Origin: Buchnera aphidicola (Aphis glycines)
Lineage (GTDB): Bacteria > Pseudomonadota > Gammaproteobacteria > Enterobacterales > Enterobacteriaceae
Length of the DNA stretch: 64,000 nucleotides
NCBI RefSeq assembly: GCF_001280225.1
Contig: NZ_CP009253.1
Coordinates: 1 to 64,000 of the forward strand
Reading direction: 5' to 3'
Shown: positions 57,515 to 64,000 of the stretch, in pieces
Position numbering within the stretch: position 1 is the stretch's first letter
How the letters are laid out: each line of letters opens with the position of its first letter
Made by a program: the position numbers and the translations under genes
Notes under the pieces: generated by a model
The model's input: the letters and a program-made list of their open reading frames with translations, nothing else
What the model was told of the DNA's origin: nothing
Databases searched by the model: none

Positions 57515-59377
57515 TCAATCATCTAAAAAACTACGCAATACCTCTGACCTACTTGGATGACGTAGTTTTCTTAATGCTTTTGCTTCTATTTGTCTTATTC
57601 TTTCTCGGGTCACGTCAAATTGCTTTCCTACTTCCTCTAAAGTATGATCTGTATTCATATCAATCCCAAAACGCATACGAAGAACTTTAGCTTCACGAGC
57701 TGTAAGTCCTGATAAAACGTCATGTGTAGCTGATCTTAAACTTTCAGATGTAGCTGAATCCAATGGAAGTTCTAATGTTGTATCTTCTATAAAATCACCT
57801 AAATGAGAATCATCATCATCTCCTATAGGTGTTTCCATAGATATAGGTTCTTTTGCTATTTTTAAAACTTTCCTAATTTTATCTTCAGGAATTAACATTT
57901 TTTCAGACAACTCTTCAGGAGTTGGTTCACGTCCTGTTTCTTGTAGTATTTGCCTAGAAATACGATTGAGTTTATTGATAGTTTCTATCATATGAACAGG
58001 GATTCGAATAGTGCGAGCTTGATCTGCAATTGAACGAGTAATTGCTTGTCTGATCCACCAAGTGGCATAAGTGGAAAATTTATACCCTCTACGATATTCA
58101 AATTTATCTACTGCTTTCATTAAACCAATGTTTCCTTCTTGAATTAAATCTAGAAACTGTAGTCCTCTATTGGTATATTTTTTAGCAATGGAAATAACTA
58201 ATCTTAAATTGGCTTCTACCATTTCTTTTTTTGCTCTTTTTGCTTTTGCTTCCCCAATAGACATTCTTTTATTGATATCTTTTACTTCTTCGATTTTTAA
58301 GCCTGTTTCTTGTTCTATATTACTTAATTTTTTTATACTTATAAAAATTTTTTCTTCAATTTTTTGTATTTTTTTAGACCAAGGTTGATTTAAACTTTTT
58401 TCTTTTATCAACCAATTGATATTCGTTTCGTTACCTGAAAAAATTTTTATAAAATTTTTTCTTGGCATTCGGCATTCCTCAACACATAATCGCATAATTA
58501 TTCTTTCTTGTTTTCTCACTCTTTCCATCATATCGCGCATATTGTTTACTAAATGATCGAATTGCCTTGGAACTAATCTAAATTGTTTAAAAATTTCTGA
58601 AAGATTATAAATTTCTAGTAATGCATCTTTATGTTTTCTATTTTTGTTTTTGATCGTATTACTTGTATTAGTATATTGCTTACGTAATGCAGAAAACTTT
58701 TCGTTTGCTAATTCTGGATCAATGCTATTATCTTCATCTTCTTCATTGTCTTCATCTTCTTCGTCCTCTTCATTGTCATCATGCACTTTATCGCTAGAAA
58801 GTTCATCTAACAGTTCAGATCCTAAGTGTATGCTATTATTAGTAATAGGTGATAATTCTTCTACATTAGGATCAACAAAACCTGTGACTATATCAGATAA
58901 TTTTATCTGACCAGTTTTGATTCTGTCATATTGCTCTAAAAGATAAGTAATAGCTTCGGGATACTCGGATACTGAAGATTGCACTTGATTAATTCCCTCC
59001 TCAATACGTTTTGCTATATCAATTTCACCTTCTCGTGTAAGTAATTCAACAGTACCCATTTCTCTCATATACATTCGAACAGGGTCAGTTGTCCTCCCTA
59101 ACTCAGATTCAACACTTGATAAAACTTGAGCAGCTGCTTCTACCGCATCTTCATCTGTATCTGTATTTATTTCATTTAAAATTAAATCATCTGCATCAGG
59201 TGCTTCTTCGACGACTTGAATCCCCATATCATTAATCATCTGAATAATGTCATCGATTTGTTCAGAATCAATAATATCTTCTGGAAGATGATCATTCACT
59301 TCGGCGTAGGTTAAATACCCTTGCTCCTTGCCATGCGTAACCAGCAGCTTAAGTTGTGACTTTGGGTTTTGCTCCAT
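57515..59377 (-). CDS. rpoD: Primary sigma factor RpoD (sigma-70)
   Basis: Housekeeping sigma factor, 620 aa (E. coli 613). I place the start at the ATG at 59377, which gives [13 protein letters not shown]; the frame is open 19 codons further up. Region 1.1 is followed by [11 protein letters not shown], an acidic D/E/N-rich stretch near residue 200, and the non-conserved domain. Regions 2 ([27 protein letters not shown]) and 4.2 ([17 protein letters not shown]) are intact. It is the last gene of rpsU-dnaG-rpoD. Confidence 0.98.
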   Translation of the reverse strand: MEQNPKSQLKLLVTHGKEQGYLTYAEVNDHLPEDIIDSEQIDDIIQMINDMGIQVVEEAPDADDLILNEINTDTDEDAVEAAAQVLSSVESELGRTTDPVRMYMREMGTVELLTREGEIDIAKRIEEGINQVQSSVSEYPEAITYLLEQYDRIKTGQIKLSDIVTGFVDPNVEELSPITNNSIHLGSELLDELSSDKVHDDNEEDEEDEDNEEDEDNSIDPELANEKFSALRKQYTNTSNTIKNKNRKHKDALLEIYNLSEIFKQFRLVPRQFDHLVNNMRDMMERVRKQERIIMRLCVEECRMPRKNFIKIFSGNETNINWLIKEKSLNQPWSKKIQKIEEKIFISIKKLSNIEQETGLKIEEVKDINKRMSIGEAKAKRAKKEMVEANLRLVISIAKKYTNRGLQFLDLIQEGNIGLMKAVDKFEYRRGYKFSTYATWWIRQAITRSIADQARTIRIPVHMIETINKLNRISRQILQETGREPTPEELSEKMLIPEDKIRKVLKIAKEPISMETPIGDDDDSHLGDFIEDTTLELPLDSATSESLRSATHDVLSGLTAREAKVLRMRFGIDMNTDHTLEEVGKQFDVTRERIRQIEAKALRKLRHPSRSEVLRSFLDD

Positions 59378-59501
59378 AGCGAATATCCAAATTTTGTTAA
59401 TGTGATGAATATTAATTGACTGCTTAGTCAACAATTAATATATGGAATTATTTTAATTTTAAGGTATGTTATCAGACAATTTTAATAGAAAAAATAAAAA
59501 A

Positions 59502-61241
59502 TTATTCACTATTTTTTAATTTTTTATTAATAGACCAAATTTCTTTTTTTTCGTTTTTTGTCAGTCCATGTATTCTTTCTTTTGAAATTAGATACTCTTG
59601 TCTTTTTTCGAGATCTTTTTTATATATGTTGTTTAATAGATCTAAAAAAACATTTTGAATTTTTTCTTCAACTATCATATGATCTAAAGTTGAGAGAATT
59701 TTTAAAATATGAATTATTTTACTATTTCTATAAAATTCTAGTAATTGACCTGTATTAAAACTTGGGTTTTCTAAACATGTTTTTAAAATTTCTAAAAAAA
59801 TCGGAATTCCTTTTATTTTTGAATTTTTAAATTTCTTTGTTGAATTTACTAACTTAGATAAATTAGGGTTCTGAACCAGCAATCCGATAAGAGTGCGCAT
59901 TAAAGTCGGTTTATTTGTACATTTTAAAATTTTATGTTTTTGCATTTTTTGCTGCAAAAATTTTTCAAATTGATAGTCATCTAAAATTCCTATTATTCGT
60001 GCTAATATTTGTCTTAAATAAATTTGTATTGTATCACTAGGTATAGAATTTATTAACGGTAAGGCATTTACACTTAAATGAAATTTATCATCACTAGAAG
60101 ATAAATCAATACCTTTGAGAATATTTTTAAAAAAAAATTTAGACATTGTTATAGCATTCTTAATACGCAAATGAAACTTTTGTTCTCCTTCTTTTTTAAT
60201 AATAGTATCTGGGTCTTCGTTTTCGGGTAATACTATAAATTTAACAGTTTTTTTATCAGAGATATATGGCAACGTGATTTTTAAAGTTCTCCAAGCAGCA
60301 TTTCTTCCTGCATTATCACCATCATAGCAGTATATAACTGTATCTGTATTGCGAAAAAGTATTTTTATCTGTTCTTTTGTAATTGATGTCCCTAAAGTAG
60401 ACACGACATAATCAATATTATTTTGTGTTAGCATAATAACATCGATATATCCTTCTACAACTAATAGATATTTTGGCTTCAAGTGTTTCTTTTTTACTTG
60501 ATATAATCCGTAAATTTGATTACCTTTATAAAAAATGCTTGTTTCAGTTGAATTTATATATTTTGGAAGAATTTGTTTTATTGTTCTGCCTCCAAAACCT
60601 ATAGTTCTTCCATATTTGTCATGTATAGGAAATGTTATTCGTCCTTGGAAAGGATCGTATATTTTTTTTTTATTATTAATAGAAATAATTTTATTATTTA
60701 ATAATTCTGTTTCTAATTTTTTGTTAATATGTAATTTTTTAACAAATAAGTCCCAAGTAAAGTTGGAAAATCCAATACAAAAATATTCCATGATACTTTT
60801 ACTAATACCTCTATGAACAAGATAATTATAAGCGGCACTAGTCAACATTAAGTTTTTTTCATACAATTGAGATATTTGATTAGTTAATAAGTATAGTTTT
60901 TGTTTTTTAAAATAATCATTGTTATTAGGTATTATATTGTTTTCAAATGGTATTGAAAGCCCATGCATTAAAGAGAGTTCTTCAATACTTTCTATAAAAT
61001 TTAAATTTTCATAATTGATTAAAAAGTCAATTACATTTCCGTGTATATTGCACCCAAAACAATAGTAAAATTGTTTTTCGTAACTAACTGTAAATGATGG
61101 TGTTTTATCATTATGAAAAGGGCAGTGAGTTTGATAATTTTTACCTTTTTTTTTTAATTTTATTCTTGAATCAATAACTTCAACGATGTTTGTTCGATAC
61201 AACAGATCATTAATAAAATGTTTAGGTATTTTTCCAGACAT
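59502..61241 (-). CDS. dnaG: DNA primase DnaG
   Basis: Synthesises RNA primers at the fork. It is 579 aa (E. coli 581) from the ATG at 61241, which gives [14 protein letters not shown]. The frame is open to a TTG at 61274. Zinc ligands C40, H43, C61 and C64 are in place. TOPRIM motifs VVEGYIDV and YCYDGDNAG follow. The C-terminal DnaB-binding domain is diverged. Two A10 runs (60662-60671 and 61146-61155) are in the coding strand. Confidence 0.97.
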   Translation of the reverse strand: MSGKIPKHFINDLLYRTNIVEVIDSRIKLKKKGKNYQTHCPFHNDKTPSFTVSYEKQFYYCFGCNIHGNVIDFLINYENLNFIESIEELSLMHGLSIPFENNIIPNNNDYFKKQKLYLLTNQISQLYEKNLMLTSAAYNYLVHRGISKSIMEYFCIGFSNFTWDLFVKKLHINKKLETELLNNKIISINNKKKIYDPFQGRITFPIHDKYGRTIGFGGRTIKQILPKYINSTETSIFYKGNQIYGLYQVKKKHLKPKYLLVVEGYIDVIMLTQNNIDYVVSTLGTSITKEQIKILFRNTDTVIYCYDGDNAGRNAAWRTLKITLPYISDKKTVKFIVLPENEDPDTIIKKEGEQKFHLRIKNAITMSKFFFKNILKGIDLSSSDDKFHLSVNALPLINSIPSDTIQIYLRQILARIIGILDDYQFEKFLQQKMQKHKILKCTNKPTLMRTLIGLLVQNPNLSKLVNSTKKFKNSKIKGIPIFLEILKTCLENPSFNTGQLLEFYRNSKIIHILKILSTLDHMIVEEKIQNVFLDLLNNIYKKDLEKRQEYLISKERIHGLTKNEKKEIWSINKKLKNSE

Positions 61242-61261
61242 AGATTTTTTATAATAGAATT

Positions 61262-61281
61262 CCGTTCTTTTCAAAGAACGG
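61262..61281 (-). terminator. rpsU-dnaG intergenic hairpin (T1-like)
   Basis: CCGTTCTTT (61262-61270) and AAAGAACGG (61273-61281) form an inverted repeat with a two-base centre, best folded as eight pairs with a TTCA loop. It lies in the 72-base gap between rpsU and dnaG, where E. coli has the partial terminator T1 that keeps dnaG expression below rpsU. Confidence 0.6.
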
Positions 61282-61313
61282 TTGTTTTATTTTTTATATC
61301 GTTTTAAAGTATT

Positions 61314-61529
61314 TTAATACATTCGAATTCTTTTTGCGTTTTCTCGTGTAAGTTTTTTTGCTAAACGTTTTATAGCAGAAGCTTTGGCTCGTTTTCTTTC
61401 AGTAGTAGGTTTTTCGTAAAATTCTCTTCTACGTATTTCTGCTAAAATGCCCGCTTTTTCACAGGATCTTTTAAAACGACGTAATGCAACGTCAAATGGT
61501 TCATTTTCACGTACTTTTATTATTGGCAT
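61314..61529 (-). CDS. rpsU: 30S ribosomal protein S21
   Basis: Small basic ribosomal protein, 71 aa, the E. coli length. It opens [20 protein letters not shown] and ends KRIRMY, nearly identical to E. coli. It leads the macromolecular-synthesis operon rpsU-dnaG-rpoD and is divergent from tsaD, exactly the E. coli arrangement. Confidence 0.98.
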   Translation of the reverse strand: MPIIKVRENEPFDVALRRFKRSCEKAGILAEIRRREFYEKPTTERKRAKASAIKRLAKKLTRENAKRIRMY

Positions 61530-61768
61530 TTAATATTTACCTCAATTATATAATTTGTATTAGATTTACACTTATAATATGTAAATTTTTGCAAATGAGT
61601 GTTATTTTATTATATGAAATAAATCCTATCTTAATTAACATTGTATTGTAAAGTATCATCTTTGAAAATTTAATTCTTTTTTATTAAAAGAAAAGTTAAT
61701 TTTTTATTTGAACGTTGTTTTTGTTATTTAATTTTAAATGATTTGAAAAAAAATAAATAGGCGTAGAA

Positions 61769-62785
61769 ATGCAAATATTAGGTATTGAAACATCGTGTGA
61801 TGATACTGGTATAGCTGTTTATGATAACCTTAAAGGTTTAGTAATAAATGAATTATATAATCAAAAAGAAATACATGCTAATTATGGAGGAATTATTCCA
61901 GAGCTAGCATCACGTGCACATTCAAAAAAAGTAATTGTTTTACTAGATAAAATTTTTAAAAAAATAAATTGTAAAAAAGATATTGATCTTATTACGTATA
62001 CTGCGGGACCTGGATTAGTTGGATCTTTGTTAGTTGGTGCTACTTTTGCTCGTACTTTGGGATTGGCTTTAAATATCCCTGTATTACCAGTAAATCATAT
62101 GGAGGCACATTTATTATCGCCAATGTTAGACTCTCGTGCAATTACTTTTCCATTTATTGGGTTACTAGTTTCCGGTAAACATACTCAAATTATCGCAGCT
62201 TATCAATTAGGAAAATATGAAATTCTTGGCAATTCTTTAGACGATGCGGCAGGTGAAGCTTTTGATAAAATATCAAAATTACTAGGTTTAAAGTATTTTA
62301 ATGGTTATGAATTATCTAATTTGGCTAAAAAGGGTGTAAAAATTAATTTAAAGTTTCCTCGTCCTATGAAAAATCATTCTAATTTAAATTTTAGTTTTTC
62401 AGGTTTGAAAACTTTTACGGCGAACGTTATTAAAAATAAAACTTTAAATATTCAACAAAAAGCAAATGTTGCAAAAGCTTTTGAAGAAGCAGTTATTGAT
62501 ATATTATTGATTAAAACTAAAAAAGCCTTACATCAAAAAAAATGGAATAATTTAGTTATTGCAGGAGGTGTCAGTGCAAATAAAATATTACGTGACAAGT
62601 CAAAAATTATGATGCAAGAAGTTTTCAATGGAAAAGTATTTTATGCTCGTCCCGAATTTTGTACAGATAATGGTGCAATGATTGCTTATTTAGGGTCGCT
62701 ATATTATAATAAAATAAGCATTTCTTCTTCATTAGAAATCACAGTAAAACCGAAGTGGTCTTTAGATAATTTATCTGTATTATAA
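61769..62785 (+). CDS. tsaD: tRNA threonylcarbamoyladenosine transferase TsaD
   Basis: Transfers threonylcarbamoyl to A37 of tRNAs reading ANN codons. It is 338 aa (E. coli 337). The metal-binding histidines are in [11 protein letters not shown] (H110 and H114). It opens [14 protein letters not shown], and FSGLKT and [12 protein letters not shown] are present. A GGCG-type ribosome binding site is weak. Its 3' end overlaps ribB by six bases in convergent orientation. Confidence 0.97.
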   Translation: MQILGIETSCDDTGIAVYDNLKGLVINELYNQKEIHANYGGIIPELASRAHSKKVIVLLDKIFKKINCKKDIDLITYTAGPGLVGSLLVGATFARTLGLALNIPVLPVNHMEAHLLSPMLDSRAITFPFIGLLVSGKHTQIIAAYQLGKYEILGNSLDDAAGEAFDKISKLLGLKYFNGYELSNLAKKGVKINLKFPRPMKNHSNLNFSFSGLKTFTANVIKNKTLNIQQKANVAKAFEEAVIDILLIKTKKALHQKKWNNLVIAGGVSANKILRDKSKIMMQEVFNGKVFYARPEFCTDNGAMIAYLGSLYYNKISISSSLEITVKPKWSLDNLSVL

Positions 62786-63445
62786 TAAAGAAGAACTTTT
62801 TAAAAATCTGTTGTTTTGAATATATAGAATTAAATCTTTTATAGTGAGTATTGTCATTTGATTTTTTTTTGAGAATTTGATAATTTCAGGTGTTCGAGAC
62901 ATAGATCCATCTTTGTTAGTTAGCTCGCAGATTACTCCGGCTGGTTTAAAGCCAGCAAGGGATACTATTTCAACAGCTGCTTCTGTATGACCAGATCTTG
63001 CTAAAACTCCTCCTATGTTAGCTCTTAAAGGAAATACATGACCTGGTCTGTTTAAATCACTAGGTTTAGCATTATCTGCGATAGCTGCTTGTATAGTTGT
63101 TAATCTATCTCGAGCTGATACACCAGTAGAAATACCTTTAGCCGCTTCTATTGTAACTGTAAATGGTGTTTGATAAGTGCTTGTGTTGTTTTTAACCATC
63201 ATAGGTAAATTTAATTTTTTTCGCTGAGATTCTGTAATACATAGACATACAATACCACTACCATATCTAATTGTTAAAGCCATTTGCTCTACTGTCATTT
63301 TTTCACAGGAAAAAACAAGATCTCCTTCATTTTCTCTATTTTCATCATCTAGTATGATAATTCCTTGTCCAGATTTAAGAGCTAATATTGCTCTTTCTAC
63401 ACGTTCTATAGGTTTTCCAAATTCATAAAGTAGTTTTTGATTCAT
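62780..63445 (-). CDS. ribB: 3,4-dihydroxy-2-butanone-4-phosphate synthase RibB
   Basis: Makes the four-carbon precursor of riboflavin from ribulose-5-phosphate. It is 221 aa (E. coli 217). The active-site segment [13 protein letters not shown] is complete, along with [10 protein letters not shown] and GHTEAAVEI. The FMN riboswitch that precedes E. coli ribB is absent from the 187-base upstream gap. Riboflavin may be one of the vitamins supplied to the host. Confidence 0.96.
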   Translation of the reverse strand: MNQKLLYEFGKPIERVERAILALKSGQGIIILDDENRENEGDLVFSCEKMTVEQMALTIRYGSGIVCLCITESQRKKLNLPMMVKNNTSTYQTPFTVTIEAAKGISTGVSARDRLTTIQAAIADNAKPSDLNRPGHVFPLRANIGGVLARSGHTEAAVEIVSLAGFKPAGVICELTNKDGSMSRTPEIIKFSKKNQMTILTIKDLILYIQNNRFLKSSSLL

Positions 63446-63572
63446 TTTGAAAACCTTGGTTGAATTAAGCTATTAAAAATAATTTAAAAAATTTTATATG
63501 TAAAAATTATTTTAAAAATCAGTCATATTATATCTTGAATAAAAGTTAAGAGCAATCTTAAAAAGATCATAT

Positions 63573-63614
63573 ATTTTATATCTAAGTATTATGTATAATA
63601 TTTAGATATAAAAT
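63573..63614. repeat. 42-bp inverted repeat between hldE remnant and ribB
   Basis: A 20-base arm (63573-63592) is the reverse complement of 63595-63614 apart from one G-T position, with only GT between. It starts 19 bases after the hldE stop (minus strand). It is the longest near-perfect inverted repeat I found. It may terminate hldE or have formed during the deletion that removed the hldE 3' half. Confidence 0.55.
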
Positions 63615-63632
63615 TTATTTTTAAATATATTT

Positions 63633-64000
63633 TTATATATTTAAAACTGTATTTAATTCGTTAATATTTAGCGTTTCAGTTCCTATCTTTTGTATAACTA
63701 TACTTGCGCCAATATTGGCATAAAAACATGACTCTTCCAAAGAGTAACCTGTGGCTAAAGCAGAGGCAATGATTGAAATTACTGTGTCCCCTGCACCTGT
63801 TACATCTGATGCTATTTTAGATATTGCTGGAAAATGTATTGGTTTTTTTTTAGGCTGAAATAATGTCATACCATCTTTGGATCGAGTAACTAATAATGCT
63901 GATAAATTTAGTTCAGATACTAATTCCATTCCTCTTTTAAATATTTGTTTTTCTTCGTGACATTTTCCTACTATTTTCTCAAATTCAGAAAGATTCGGTG
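63633..64000 (-). CDS. hldE: HldE kinase domain, 3'-truncated; 5' end outside window
   Basis: The visible 122 residues match the C-terminal part of the E. coli HldE kinase domain: [30 protein letters not shown] and the catalytic [11 protein letters not shown]. The frame extends to base 64000, so the 5' end is cut by the window. A stop follows ELNTVLNI, right where the linker to the adenylyltransferase domain begins. No remains of that second domain lie downstream. A kinase-only product would not complete ADP-heptose synthesis alone. It could be a decaying gene. Confidence 0.85.
   Translation of the reverse strand, partial: PNLSEFEKIVGKCHEEKQIFKRGMELVSELNLSALLVTRSKDGMTLFQPKKKPIHFPAISKIASDVTGAGDTVISIIASALATGYSLEESCFYANIGASIVIQKIGTETLNINELNTVLNI

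Overview
The window looks like the chromosome of a Buchnera aphidicola strain, the obligate aphid endosymbiont. It has about 25% GC by eye and very long A/T homopolymers. Nearly every gene is a close Enterobacteriaceae orthologue. Enteric operons are intact inside but joined across deletion scars. I see no IS element, prophage, CRISPR array, toxin or other accessory module. The order mnmG-atp operon-gyrB-dnaN-dnaA-rpmH is the conventional start of Buchnera maps, and base 1 is the mnmG start codon. All identities come from recalled family sequences and gene order; no search was run.

Layout. 1-8.6 kb (+): mnmG and atpBEFHAGDC without atpI. 8.7-13.6 kb (-): gyrB, dnaN, dnaA without recF. 14.0-17.8 kb (+): rpmH, rnpA, yidD, yidC, mnmE, then tRNA-Phe (-). 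18-21 kb (+): groES-groEL behind a sigma-32-type promoter, then efp. 20.9-22.8 kb (-): dnaT-dnaC and rsmD. 22.9-25 kb (+): ftsY and rpoH without ftsEX. 25.1-28.4 kb (-): glmU-glmS. 28.5-32.6 kb: yigL (+), metR (-), metE (+). 32.8-34.8 kb (-): hupA, purH. 35.2-47.5 kb (-): one long ribosomal/RNA polymerase block, tRNA-Thr-Tyr-Gly-Thr, secE-nusG, rplKAJL, rpoBC. 47.7-50.9 kb: murB (-), metF (+), argE (-). 51-55.5 kb (+): argCBGH. 55.6-57.4 kb (+): yibN, secB, cysE. 57.5-61.5 kb (-): rpsU-dnaG-rpoD. Then tsaD (+), ribB (-) and an hldE remnant (-) cut by the window edge.

How the genes work together. The information core is replication initiation and priming (DnaA, DnaT, DnaC, DnaG, DnaN, GyrB, HU), transcription (RpoB, RpoC, RpoD, RpoH, NusG) and translation (L1, L7/L12, L10, L11, L34, S21, EF-P, MnmE/MnmG, TsaD, five tRNAs). 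Energy comes from a full F1Fo ATP synthase. Protein export and folding use SecE, SecB, YidC, YidD, FtsY and GroESL. Amino acid supply to the host is visible as arginine (argE, argCBGH), methionine (metE, metF, metR) and cysteine (cysE). Envelope capacity is reduced to GlmS, GlmU, MurB and a kinase-only HldE.

I found no undescribed system. The items worth a second look are regulatory relics and small RNA structures in a genome that has lost most regulators: an ArgR-box-like palindrome between argE and argC, a hairpin between atpE and atpF, attenuator hairpins in the rplL-rpoB and rpsU-dnaG gaps, long perfect palindromes at gene ends, A10-A11 runs inside essential genes, tRNA genes without encoded CCA, a mismatched tRNA-Gly acceptor stem, a truncated hldE and a cysteine-free rhodanese-like protein.
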